DNA of 64,000 bases. Source: Actinomadura meyerae. GTDB taxonomy: Bacteria; Actinomycetota; Actinomycetes; Streptosporangiales; Streptosporangiaceae. Shown here in pieces: positions 53,083 to 61,047 of this stretch (the stretch's first letter is position 1; every line of letters starts with the position of its first letter). Under the pieces are notes generated by a model. That model saw only the letters and a list, made by a program, of their open reading frames with translations, was not told the DNA's origin and searched no databases. A program made the position numbers and the translations under genes. The DNA lies in NCBI RefSeq assembly GCF_900188445.1, contig NZ_FZOR01000019.1, positions 84,347-148,346 on the forward strand, in the 5' to 3' direction.

Positions 53083-53319
53083 ATGGCGAAGCCACCTCCC
53101 CGCAAGCCGAAGAAGAAGGTTTGCGTTTTCTGCCAGGAGAAGATCTCCTACGTCGACTACAAGGACACGGTCCTGCTGCGGAAGTTCATCTCCGACCGCG
53201 GCAAGATCCGTGCTCGGCGGGTGACCGGCAACTGCACCCAGCACCAGCGGGACGTCGCCACGGCGATCAAGAACGCCCGCGAGATGGCGCTGCTGCCGTA
53301 CACCAGCACCGCGCGCTGA
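53083..53319 (+). CDS. rpsR: 30S ribosomal protein S18 (Cys-type)
   Basis: A 78-residue S18. It has the cysteine pair in KVCVFCQEK plus the Cys in RVTGNCTQHQRD, the pattern of zinc-binding C+ S18, while the end ALLPYTS is conserved. Under zinc limitation some actinobacteria use a second, Cys-free S18. Confidence 0.96.
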   Translation: MAKPPPRKPKKKVCVFCQEKISYVDYKDTVLLRKFISDRGKIRARRVTGNCTQHQRDVATAIKNAREMALLPYTSTAR

Positions 53320-53335
53320 GGCAGGGGGAAAAGTC

Positions 53336-53782
53336 ATGAAGCTCATCCTGACCCAGCAGGTCTCCGGGCTCGGCGAGCCCGGTGACGTCATCGAGGTCCG
53401 CGACGGCTACGGCCGCAACTACCTCGTCCCGCGCGGGTTCGCGATCAAGTGGACCCGGGGCGCGGAGAAGGAGATCGACTCCATCAAGAAGGCGCGTTCG
53501 GCCCGCGAGATCGCGACCGTCGAGCACGCCAAGGAGGTCGCCGACCAGCTCGGCGGCCTGCGCGTCACGCTGCGCACCCGGACCGGCAGCAACGGCCGGC
53601 TGTTCGGCGCGGTGACCGCCGCCGACATCGCCGCCGCGGTCCGCGACGCCGACGGCCCCGACCTGGACCGCCGCCGCATCGAGATCGGCAACCCGATCAA
53701 GACGGTCGGCACCCACCGGGTCAGCGTGCGCCTGCACAGCGACGTCAGCGCCACGATCGACGTCAACGTCGTCGAGGCCTGA
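53336..53782 (+). CDS. rplI: 50S ribosomal protein L9
   Basis: A 148-residue L9. The N-terminal RNA-binding domain is MKLILTQQVSGLGEPGDVIEV with YGRNYLVPRGFAI, linked by a helix to the C-terminal domain that contains GSNGRLFGAVTAADIA. Last gene of the operon. Confidence 0.97.
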   Translation: MKLILTQQVSGLGEPGDVIEVRDGYGRNYLVPRGFAIKWTRGAEKEIDSIKKARSAREIATVEHAKEVADQLGGLRVTLRTRTGSNGRLFGAVTAADIAAAVRDADGPDLDRRRIEIGNPIKTVGTHRVSVRLHSDVSATIDVNVVEA

Positions 53783-53801
53783 CGCACCTCCGCATCACCG
53801 G

Positions 53802-53833
53802 ACGGCCCCCGAGCCCGCAGGCTCGGGGGCCGT
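53802..53833 (+). terminator. Terminator of the rpsF-rplI operon
   Basis: ACGGCCCCCGAGCC pairs perfectly over 14 bp with GGCTCGGGGGCCGT around a CGCA loop, about 20 bases after the rplI stop. No long T run follows. Confidence 0.8.
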
Positions 53834-53936
53834 TCCACGTCCACCCGCGCGAGGACCCGCGAGACGGCTCTTCATCCCGCAATCTCTTGCACAAGTGCAG
53901 GGCGACTCCCGTCCAAAGGGAGGAATCGTGCGCTGG

Positions 53937-53950
53937 GTTTCATGTGAAAC
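53937..53950. promoter_or_regulatory. Isolated parS-like site
   Basis: GTTTCATGTGAAAC, one base from parS, in the gap between rplI and the amidase, 36 kb from the main cluster. Confidence 0.5.
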
Positions 53951-54035
53951 GTCCCCGAACCGCCCGGTGTTTGGGTGATCGTTAGAGCGGCCATGACGTT
54001 CCGTGATCAGTTGATCCGGAATGAGGGGGGACGGT

Positions 54036-54842
54036 GTGAACGCGCATTCGGGGGACGGCGCGGACGACCGGGACCGGCGCGGCCTGCCCGTGACGCGCCG
54101 GGCGATCATCGGCGGCGCGGCGGGGGCGGGCCTGCTGCAGATGCTCTCTCTGGCGTCGCCACTCCAGAATGGAGCCATGGCGGACGAGAGGATCGCGGCC
54201 CCCGCCGACTTCACGGCGGAGGACCCGCACGTCTACACGCGCGCGGAGTGGAACGCGAGGGCGCCGAGGCGGCCGGCCAAGGTCCTGAAGCGGGCACCGG
54301 ACCGCATCGTCGTGCATCACACCGCCACGGCCAACAGCAGCGACATGTCGCAGGCCCACGCGTTCGACCTGTCGCGGTCCATCCAGCGCTGGCACATGGA
54401 CGGCAACGGCTGGGACGACAGCGGCCAGCAGCTCACCATCAGCCGCGGCGGCATCGTGATGGAGGGCCGCAACCGCAGCCTGAAGGCGATCCGCGCCGGT
54501 GAGCTCGCGGTGGGGGCGCAGGTCCTGCACCACAACCAGCACACGATCGGCATCGAGAACGAGGGCACGTACACGTCGAAGGCGGTTCCCGGCACGCTGT
54601 GGAACTCGCTGGTGGAGGTGTGCGTGTGGCTGTGCCGGCAGTACAAGCTGGACCCGGCCGAGGCCATCGTCGGGCACCGCGACTACAACAACACGACGTG
54701 CCCTGGTGACCGGCTCTACGCGCGGCTGCCGGAACTGCGCCAGGCGGTCGCCGACCGTCTGGTGGGCTCCACTCCAGGTCAGGGCAACGGCAGCGAAGGC
54801 TCGATCCTGCCGATTCTGCCGTCCCTCAACAATCTGACCTGA
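54036..54842 (+). CDS. Peptidoglycan recognition protein/N-acetylmuramoyl-L-alanine amidase, Tat-exported
   Basis: A 268-residue PGRP-type amidase that removes peptide stems from peptidoglycan. A twin-arginine signal (TRRAIIGGAAGAGLLQ, Arg 21-22) precedes the amidase domain, which has RIVVHHTATANSS, TIGIENEGTY and HRDYNNTTCPGDRLY with zinc ligands. GTG 54036 follows GAGGGGGGACG. An imperfect dyad (TTCCG-GATCA / TGATC-CGGAA) lies at 53999-54021. Confidence 0.9.
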   Translation: MNAHSGDGADDRDRRGLPVTRRAIIGGAAGAGLLQMLSLASPLQNGAMADERIAAPADFTAEDPHVYTRAEWNARAPRRPAKVLKRAPDRIVVHHTATANSSDMSQAHAFDLSRSIQRWHMDGNGWDDSGQQLTISRGGIVMEGRNRSLKAIRAGELAVGAQVLHHNQHTIGIENEGTYTSKAVPGTLWNSLVEVCVWLCRQYKLDPAEAIVGHRDYNNTTCPGDRLYARLPELRQAVADRLVGSTPGQGNGSEGSILPILPSLNNLT

Positions 54843-54872
54843 GCGCCTCGCGGAGGGACGGCGGTGCGAGGG

Positions 54873-55061
54873 TCAGGAGTCGGGGGTCGTGTAGCGGGTC
54901 CGGCGGCGGGCTATCTCGGGGTCGATGCCCTCGATCAGGGACCAGATGCCCGCCACCCGTTCCACCAGGGTCTCCGGAGGCAGCCCGGCCAGGCCCTCGG
55001 CCGCCAGGTCGTCGATCGCCTGCGTGAGCCGGGCCATCCGCTCGCCGTGTGTGGAACACAT
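54873..55061 (-). CDS. Small protein under a LexA-type SOS box, unknown family
   Basis: A 62-residue protein: MCSTHGERMARLTQAIDDLA, then LPPETLVERVAGIWSLIEGIDPEIARRR and a short end. It is helical and acidic/basic mixed; it vaguely resembles the N-terminus of DUF222/13E12 HNH proteins, which are LexA-controlled in mycobacteria, but the match is weak. The ATG lies within an SOS-like box, and a TACGAT hexamer six bases before it suggests a leaderless mRNA. Function unknown. Confidence 0.6.
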   Translation of the reverse strand: MCSTHGERMARLTQAIDDLAAEGLAGLPPETLVERVAGIWSLIEGIDPEIARRRTRYTTPDS

Positions 55062-55073
55062 GTTCGAATCGTA
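55052..55073 (-). promoter_or_regulatory. SOS (LexA) box and -10 element of the small gene
   Basis: On the minus strand TCGAAC-ATGT-GTTCCA matches the actinobacterial SOS consensus TCGAAC-N4-GTTCGA with one mismatch. It covers the ATG (55061). TACGAT (55073-55068) is a good -10. Confidence 0.65.
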
Positions 55074-55126
55074 GCGGGTGGGATCGGTGGTGCGGGTGCG
55101 ATTCCTCGGATCGGCCCGCGCGCGTG

Positions 55127-56452
55127 TCAGCGGACGGCCCCGGTGACCATCCAGCGGTCGCCGCGGGCGCGCAGCCCCAGGGTGGTCATCCGGGTCAGCA
55201 TCCACAGGCCGATCGCGACCCACAGCCCGATGAGGCCCGCGTCCGCCCGGTACAGGATGATCGCGGCGGGCAGGAAGACGAGCGTCGCGATCAGCGTCGT
55301 CGCGGCGAGGTAGGCGCCGTCGCCCGCGCCGATCAGGATGCCGTCCAGGACGAACACCACGCCCGCCACCGGCTGCAGCACCGCGACGAGGAGCAGCGAG
55401 GCGAGCAGCAAGCCGCGGACGTCGCCGTCCCCGGTGAACAGGCCGGGCAGCCACGGGCGCACGGCGAGGACGGCCAGCCCGAACGCGACGCCGCAGCCGA
55501 CGCCCCACCAGACCATCCGGCGCGTGATCGCGCGGGTGCCCGGGATGTCGGACGCGCCCAGGTAGCGCCCGGTGATGGCCTGCCCGGCGATCGCGATGGC
55601 GTCGAGCGCGAACGCCAGCAGCGTCCACATCTGGAAGCCGACCTGGTACGCGGCGATCTCCTCGTCCCCCATCCGGGCGGCGATCGACGTGCCCACGATG
55701 AGGACGATGCGGAGCGCGGCCGTCCGCACCAGGAGGCCGAAGCCCGCGGTGGCGGACGTGCGCAGCCCGTCCAGGTCGGGGCGGACCGGGGCCCCGTGGC
55801 GGCGCGCCCCGCGCAGGACGACGGCCGTGTAGACGGCGGCGCTGCCCGTCTGGGCGAGGACGGTGCCCCAGGCCGATCCGGCGATCCCCCAGTCCAGGAT
55901 GAGCACGAACACCGCGTTGAGCAGCAGGTTCGCCGTGAACCCGCCGATGGAGACGGCGAGCGGGGTGCGCGTGTCCTGCAGGCCGCGCAGGACGCCGGTG
56001 CCGGCGAGGACCAGTAGCATCGACGGGATGCCGAACAAGCTCACCCTGAGGTAGGTCACGGCGTACGGGGTCACGGTGGGGGACGCGCCGAACGCGTCCA
56101 CGATCCACGGGACCAGCGGCCAGCCGGCGACGATCAGCACCGCGCCGATGGCCACCGCCAGCCACATGCCGTCGATGCCCTGCCGGATCGCGGCGCGCAT
56201 GTCCCCGGCGCCGACCTGCCGGGCGACCCCGGCGGTGGTGCCGTAGGCGAGGAACACGCAGAGGTAGACGAGGGTGTTGAGGGCCTGCCCGGCGACGCCG
56301 AGCCCGCCGAGCTGGGCGGTGCCGAGATGCCCGACGATCGCCGAGTCCGAGAGCAGGAACAGCGGTTCGGCGACGAGCGCGCCGAACGCCGGCACGGCGA
56401 GGCGCAGGATCTCGCGGTCGTGCGCGGTCGCGAGCCGCCGGGGAGTCGTCAC
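55127..56452 (-). CDS. MATE family efflux transporter (DinF-like)
   Basis: A 441-residue multidrug and toxic compound extrusion pump with about 12 helices. Starting ATAHDREILRLAVPAFGALVAEPLFLLSDSAIVGHLG is the DinF-type N-terminus, repeated in the second half around TGRYLGASDIPGTRAITRRMV. GTG 56452 start, with TAGCCT seven bases before it. Substrate unknown. It is divergent from dnaB. Confidence 0.92.
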   Translation of the reverse strand: MTTPRRLATAHDREILRLAVPAFGALVAEPLFLLSDSAIVGHLGTAQLGGLGVAGQALNTLVYLCVFLAYGTTAGVARQVGAGDMRAAIRQGIDGMWLAVAIGAVLIVAGWPLVPWIVDAFGASPTVTPYAVTYLRVSLFGIPSMLLVLAGTGVLRGLQDTRTPLAVSIGGFTANLLLNAVFVLILDWGIAGSAWGTVLAQTGSAAVYTAVVLRGARRHGAPVRPDLDGLRTSATAGFGLLVRTAALRIVLIVGTSIAARMGDEEIAAYQVGFQMWTLLAFALDAIAIAGQAITGRYLGASDIPGTRAITRRMVWWGVGCGVAFGLAVLAVRPWLPGLFTGDGDVRGLLLASLLLVAVLQPVAGVVFVLDGILIGAGDGAYLAATTLIATLVFLPAAIILYRADAGLIGLWVAIGLWMLTRMTTLGLRARGDRWMVTGAVR

Positions 56453-56580
56453 CGCGCCGAGGCTACCACCTGGGTAACCTACCTAATGACTTCAAGCCTT
56501 ACATGAAGGTGGACGGCCGACTTTCTTTCCCGCACAGCCGGTGGACGACGTTGTCGCAGGTCAGCACGGCAGTGCGGAAT

Positions 56581-56668
56581 TCGTCCACCGGAAATCCACA
56601 GAGTTGTCCACAGGTCGTGCACAACCTGGACGGCGTGTCTGCACAGGCTGTCCACAAGGTTGTCCACA
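56581..56668. promoter_or_regulatory. DnaA-box cluster upstream of dnaB
   Basis: Perfect TTGTCCACA at 56604-56612 and 56660-56668, CTGTCCACA at 56648-56656, AAATCCACA near 56592 and TCGTCCACC near 56580. All are on the plus strand in the 337-base gap before dnaB, which has no gene of its own. Functional DnaA binding is inference. Confidence 0.7.
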
Positions 56669-56789
56669 GGCTCCTTTGCCCTTCGCCGCGCGGCCTCGGG
56701 AGAATGTCCGACGCGTCAGATAGACGTGGACGAACGACCGGCGATGGGCGGGCGGGGCCGCCGCCGGCCGAGACGAAGGGGGTGCGACG

Positions 56790-59399
56790 GTGAGCGTGGC
56801 CGACATCGGACCGCAGGAGCACGAGTTCGAGCGCACCCCGCCGCACGACATCTCCGCCGAGCAGGGCGTGCTCGGCGGCATGCTGCTCTCCCAGGACGCC
56901 ATCGCCGAGGTCGTCGAACTGCTGCGCACCCCTGACTTCTACCGGCCCGCGCACCAGATCATCTACGACGTCATCCTCGACCTCTACGGCCGCGGCGACC
57001 CGGCCGACGCCGTCACCGTCGCCGGCGAGCTCACCAAGAACGGCGAGATCGCCCGGATCGGCGGCGCCCCCTACCTGCACACCCTGATCTCCCTCGTCCC
57101 CACCGCGGCGAACGCCGGGTACTACGCGAAGATCGTCCACGAGCGGGCGATCCTGCGCCGCCTGGTGGAGACCGGCACCCGCATCGTCCAGATGGGCTAC
57201 GCGGCCGACGGCGCCGACGCCGACGAGGTCCTCGACCGGGCCCAGGCCGAGGTCTTCGCCATCGCCGAGAAGCGCGCCGGGGAAGACTATGTCGCGCTGT
57301 CGGAGATCATGCCCGGCGCCCTGGACGAGATCGAGGCCATCGGCAGCCGCGGCGGCCAGATGGTCGGCTGCCCCACCGGCTTCGCCGACCTCGACGCCCT
57401 CACCAACGGGCTCCACCCCGGCCAGATGATCGTCGTGGCCGCCCGGCCCGCCATGGGGAAGGCGCTCGGCCTGGACACGCCCCTCCCGACCCCCTCCGGG
57501 TGGACCACCATGGGCGAGGTCTCGGTCGGCGACCACCTGATCGGCGCGGACGGCCGGCCGACCCGCGTGGTCGCCGCGACGGACGTGATGCACGACCGTC
57601 CCTGCTACGAGATCGAGTTCTCCGACGGCGAGGTCATCGTCGCCGACGCCGAGCACCAGTGGCGCACCTCGGCGAGCCTGGGGAGCGGCGCCGCGGCGCA
57701 CTCGCCCGATGGCATGAGGCCGCTCGCGGGCGGGAGCGGCACGGCCCGCGGGTCCGTCTCCGCGAAGCGCGGCGGCCGGGCCGGGCGGCTCGGAGCCGAG
57801 TCCGCCCTGAACGCCTCCGACGCCCCGCCGTTCTTCATCGCCTTCGGCGGCGACGCCTCCGACCACGACCGGCAGGGCAAGGCCTTCCGTTCCGTGCGCC
57901 CGGTGGCGGTCACCGGCCCGGGCGCCGGGGTGCGGAAGGCGGTTTCCGGCCGCCACCGGTCCGTGTCCGTCCCATCGCAGGACCGGCTCGCCGCGTTCAC
58001 CGGGCGCCCGCGGATCCGCACGACCGAGCAGGTGCGCGCGACGCTGCGGCACGACGGGCGTCCCGTCCACACCGTGGACGTCGCCGCCGCCTTCGACCTC
58101 CCGGAGGCCGAGCTGCCCGTCGACCCGTACGTCCTGGGCGTGCTGCTCGGCGCCGGGGAGCCGGGGACCGACGGCATCACCTGCCTCGACCGCGAGGTCA
58201 TCGCCCAGCTGGAGGCGACCGGCGCGGAGGTCGTCGAGGAGGCCCTCCCCGGCTGCTACCTGCTTCCCGGGACGGCCCGCCGGCTCGGCCCGTCCGCGGG
58301 CCGAGGCATCCCCGCCCAGTACATGCGGGCGTCCGCGGCCCAGCGTCGGGCGCTGCTCGCCGGGCTGCTCGACGTGTGCGGCCACGTGGGCGCCGACGGG
58401 CGCGTCGACCTCGCCTTCCCCTCCGCCCGGCTCGCGGGGGAGGTGCACGAGCTCATTCTCAGCCTCGGCCACCGCGCCGAGCTGACGACGAGCGGTTCCG
58501 CCGAGGAGGCCGTCCACGAGATCGCCTTCACCCCCGCCGAGACGGTGTTCCGGCTGCCGCGCAAGGCGGCGCGGCAGCCCGCGAGCGTCCCTCCCGAGGC
58601 CCGGGTGCGGTACGTCGTGGACGTGCGGCCGGTCGGGAGCGTGCCCGTCCGGTGCGTGCAGGTCGACAACGACGACCACATGTACCTGGCGGGGCGGCAC
58701 TGCGTCCCGACGCACAACTCGACGCTGGCGCTCGACTTCGCCCGCGCCGCGTCCATCAAGCACGGCCTGACCTCGGCGTTCTTCAGCCTGGAGATGGGCC
58801 GCAACGAGATCACGATGCGGCTGCTGTCCGCGGAGGCGCGGGTAGCGCTGCATGCGATGCGCTCCGGCACCATGCAGGACGAGGACTGGACGCGCCTCGC
58901 CCGCCGCATGAGCGAGGTCGCCGAGGCGCCGCTGTTCATCGACGACTCGCCCAACATGTCGATGATGGAGATCCGCGCGAAGTGCCGCCGCCTCAAGCAG
59001 CAGCACGACCTGCGGCTCGTCATCATCGACTACCTGCAGCTGATGACGTCCGGCAAGCGGGTGGAGAGCCGCCAGGTGGAGGTGTCGGAGTTCTCCCGCT
59101 CGCTGAAGCTTCTCGCCAAGGAACTGGGCGTCCCCGTCATCGCGCTCTCCCAGCTCAACCGAGGCCCCGAGCAGAGAACGGACAAGAAGCCCATGGTGTC
59201 CGATCTACGTGAATCGGGATCAATCGAGCAGGATGCGGACATGGTGATCCTGCTGCATCGCGAGGACGCCTATGAGAAGGAGTCGCCGCGCGCCGGTGAG
59301 GCCGACCTGATCGTCGCCAAGCACCGCAACGGCCCGACCGCCACGGTCACCGTCGCCTTCCAGGGCCACTACAGCCGCTTCGTCGACATGGCCCAGTAG
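56790..59399 (+). CDS. dnaB: Replicative DNA helicase DnaB with internal intein
   Basis: An 869-residue precursor whose splicing yields a 450-residue DnaB, the hexameric fork helicase. The N-terminal primase-contact domain includes DISAEQGVLGGMLLSQDAIAEV. The Walker A motif AARPAMGK is interrupted by the intein and resumes STLALDFARA. After it come SAFFSLEMGRNEITMRLLSAEA, the Walker B VIIDYLQLM, ALSQLNRGPEQRTDKKP and the arginine-finger region. GTG 56790 follows AAGGGGG. It needs splicing to restore ATP binding. Confidence 0.96.
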   Translation: MSVADIGPQEHEFERTPPHDISAEQGVLGGMLLSQDAIAEVVELLRTPDFYRPAHQIIYDVILDLYGRGDPADAVTVAGELTKNGEIARIGGAPYLHTLISLVPTAANAGYYAKIVHERAILRRLVETGTRIVQMGYAADGADADEVLDRAQAEVFAIAEKRAGEDYVALSEIMPGALDEIEAIGSRGGQMVGCPTGFADLDALTNGLHPGQMIVVAARPAMGKALGLDTPLPTPSGWTTMGEVSVGDHLIGADGRPTRVVAATDVMHDRPCYEIEFSDGEVIVADAEHQWRTSASLGSGAAAHSPDGMRPLAGGSGTARGSVSAKRGGRAGRLGAESALNASDAPPFFIAFGGDASDHDRQGKAFRSVRPVAVTGPGAGVRKAVSGRHRSVSVPSQDRLAAFTGRPRIRTTEQVRATLRHDGRPVHTVDVAAAFDLPEAELPVDPYVLGVLLGAGEPGTDGITCLDREVIAQLEATGAEVVEEALPGCYLLPGTARRLGPSAGRGIPAQYMRASAAQRRALLAGLLDVCGHVGADGRVDLAFPSARLAGEVHELILSLGHRAELTTSGSAEEAVHEIAFTPAETVFRLPRKAARQPASVPPEARVRYVVDVRPVGSVPVRCVQVDNDDHMYLAGRHCVPTHNSTLALDFARAASIKHGLTSAFFSLEMGRNEITMRLLSAEARVALHAMRSGTMQDEDWTRLARRMSEVAEAPLFIDDSPNMSMMEIRAKCRRLKQQHDLRLVIIDYLQLMTSGKRVESRQVEVSEFSRSLKLLAKELGVPVIALSQLNRGPEQRTDKKPMVSDLRESGSIEQDADMVILLHREDAYEKESPRAGEADLIVAKHRNGPTATVTVAFQGHYSRFVDMAQ
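57462..58718 (+). mobile_element. Class 3 intein with degenerate LAGLIDADG endonuclease in dnaB
   Basis: A 419-residue in-frame insertion (residues 225-643) between GK and S of the dnaB P-loop. It starts with Ala (ALGLDTPLPTPSGWTTMGEV) where most inteins have Cys or Ser, and ends VPTHN before Ser. Block B has AEHQW, block F VRCVQVDNDDHMYLA and block G Thr-His-Asn: the Trp-Cys-Thr set of class 3 inteins, which start splicing from the block F Cys. The endonuclease blocks read YVLGVLLGAG and LLAGLLDVCG, with Ala and Cys at the catalytic acid positions. Confidence 0.92.
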
Positions 59400-59407
59400 C
59401 AGCGAAC

Positions 59408-59439
59408 CGGCGGCGTGCCCTCGGGCGGGGCCGCCGCCG
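59408..59439. terminator. GC hairpin between dnaB and padR
   Basis: CGGCGGCG at 59408-59415 pairs with CGCCGCCG at 59432-59439 around a 16-base loop, between convergent genes. No T run. Confidence 0.4.
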
Positions 59440-59446
59440 TCGCGCG

Positions 59447-60028
59447 CTAGGTGTCGAGGCCGGACGGGCAGGTCGTGGACGTGCGCCGGGTCAGGATCGC
59501 GAGGGCCTGCTCGCACCAGCGGAGGTTCTCGCGTTCGAACGCCAGGCCGCGCATCAGGGTGAGGTAGGGGCCGATGCGCTCGGCGTTGGCGAGGTAGTCC
59601 TCTTCGGTGCGTCCGTCCAGCAGGCGGGCCCGGAGGCGTTCGAAGCGGGCGACCTTGGACTCGGCCCAGGTCATGCGTTCGCGGATGGCGTTCATGACGG
59701 CCCGGACGTCGCCCGCGTCCACCGCCTGCACCTGGACCATCAGCTCCTCGCGGATCGCGCCGGGGCGGGGCGGGGTGGCGGTGAAGTCGTGCAGCGCGCG
59801 GCGCCCGGCGGCGGTGAGGGAGTAGAGGCGCTTGTTGGGGCGGCGCTCCTGCTGGACGACGCGCGCCCGGATCAGGCCCTCGCCCGCCATCTTGTCCAGT
59901 TCCCGGTAGAGCTGCTGCGGGGTGGCCATCCAGAAGTTGGCGACCCCGGCGTCGAAGCTCTTCGCCAGGTCGTATCCCGACGCCTCGCCCTCCAGGAGCG
60001 TGGCCAGGACCGCGTTGCGCAGCGACAT
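59447..60028 (-). CDS. PadR family regulator, s2-type with C-terminal Vir_act domain
   Basis: A 193-residue PadR regulator. The wHTH is SLRNAVLATLLEGEASGYDLAKSFDAGVANFW with PQQLYRELDKMAGEGLIRARVV (about residues 2-60); RPNKRLYSLTAAGRRALHDF is the wing. The helical C-terminal domain runs through WAESKVARFERLRARLL to the end. ATG 60028 is preferred; the longer frame to 60067 has poor third-position GC. It is divergent from the SnoaL-like gene and likely represses it. Confidence 0.85.
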   Translation of the reverse strand: MSLRNAVLATLLEGEASGYDLAKSFDAGVANFWMATPQQLYRELDKMAGEGLIRARVVQQERRPNKRLYSLTAAGRRALHDFTATPPRPGAIREELMVQVQAVDAGDVRAVMNAIRERMTWAESKVARFERLRARLLDGRTEEDYLANAERIGPYLTLMRGLAFERENLRWCEQALAILTRRTSTTCPSGLDT

Positions 60029-60073
60029 GGGTCCGAGCGTAGCGGCGGCAGTGGTTGTGTCGTCCATTAATCA

Positions 60074-60156
60074 ACTTAGTGACTAGTGCCACACGGTCGT
60101 TTCCCTGGACGGGTGGTGGGGCCGCCACTAGTGTCATTCGCACCTAGTCAACTAGT
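60074..60156. promoter_or_regulatory. Divergent operator region with ACTAGT dyads
   Basis: ACTTAGTGACTAG at 60074-60086 and CTAGTCAACTAGT at 60144-60156 are inverted copies (10 of 13 match). ACTAGT occurs three times, at 60082, 60127 and 60151. Likely sites for the adjacent PadR protein. Confidence 0.6.
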
Positions 60157-60177
60157 TTCATATCGGGGGGCGCTCCC

Positions 60178-60588
60178 ATGCATCCGTTCCGCCGGGCCGT
60201 GGAGGCCGGTGACATCGACGCGCTGGAATCGCTGTTCGCGGAGGACGCCGTGTTCACGAGCCCGGTCGTGTTCAAGCCGTACGAGGGCAAGGCGATCACC
60301 GCGGCGATCGTGCGCGGCGCGGCACGGGTGTTCGAGGACATCCACTACGTGCGGGAGATCGTCAGCGCGGACGGCCGCGACCACGCGCTGGTCTTCAAGG
60401 CGAAGGTGAACGGGCTCCAGGTGCACGGGTGCGACTTCCTGCACCTCGACGAGGACGGCCTGATCGACGACCTCACGGTGATGGTGCGTCCGCTGTCGGC
60501 GGCGAAGGCGCTGGCCGAGGCGATGGGCGCCCAGTTCGACCGCATCCAGCGCGAGGCTCTCGGCGCCCAGGTGGTGGAGTCGCAGTAG
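60178..60588 (+). CDS. SnoaL-like/nuclear transport factor 2 family protein
   Basis: A 136-residue NTF2-like protein: MHPFRRAVEAGDIDALESLFAEDAVFTSP is the usual SnoaL-like start, followed by YEGKAITAAIVRGAARVFEDI and the beta sheet DHALVFKAKVNGLQVHGCDFLHLDEDG. Ligand or reaction unknown. Divergent from and probably regulated by the padR gene. Confidence 0.85.
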   Translation: MHPFRRAVEAGDIDALESLFAEDAVFTSPVVFKPYEGKAITAAIVRGAARVFEDIHYVREIVSADGRDHALVFKAKVNGLQVHGCDFLHLDEDGLIDDLTVMVRPLSAAKALAEAMGAQFDRIQREALGAQVVESQ

Positions 60589-60612
60589 GACGCCGGCGGT
60601 TACGCTGCGGGC

Positions 60613-61047
60613 ATGCGCGGAGACGAGCGTCCCGCCCGGGTCGAGGACGTGCACGAACTGGCCACGGGCATGCCGCATGTCACGATCACGCACGCGGCGG
60701 GCGGCAACCCCGTCTACCAGGTCGGCGGCAAGTCGTTCGTGTTCTTCCGCAACCCGCGCCCCGACGCCGTCGACCCGGTGACGGGCGAGCGCTACCCGGA
60801 CGTGATCGTGTTCTGGGTGCCGTCAGAGTCCGACAAGCTGGCGCTCGTCCAGGACGAGGCGTCGCCGTTCTTCACGACCCCGCACTTCAACGGCCACCTC
60901 TCGGTCCTGCTGCGCGCGAGCCGGATCGGCGAACTGACCCTGCGGGAACTGACCGAGATCGTCCAGGACGCCTGGCTGTCCCGCGCCTCCCGCACCCGCG
61001 CCCGGAAATGGCTCCAAGCCCACCCGCCCCCGTCGGCGGAGCGTTAG
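60613..61047 (+). CDS. MmcQ/YjbR family DNA-binding-like protein
   Basis: A 144-residue CyaY-like protein with the MmcQ/YjbR fold: ELATGMPHVTITHAAGGNPVYQVGGKSFVFF, LVQDEASPFFTTPHFNGHLSVLL and DAWLSRASRTRARKWL. DNA binding is only suggested by structure of relatives. TACGCT lies six bases before the ATG, so the transcript may be leaderless. Its TAG overlaps the stop of the converging DUF397 gene. Confidence 0.85.
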   Translation: MRGDERPARVEDVHELATGMPHVTITHAAGGNPVYQVGGKSFVFFRNPRPDAVDPVTGERYPDVIVFWVPSESDKLALVQDEASPFFTTPHFNGHLSVLLRASRIGELTLRELTEIVQDAWLSRASRTRARKWLQAHPPPSAER

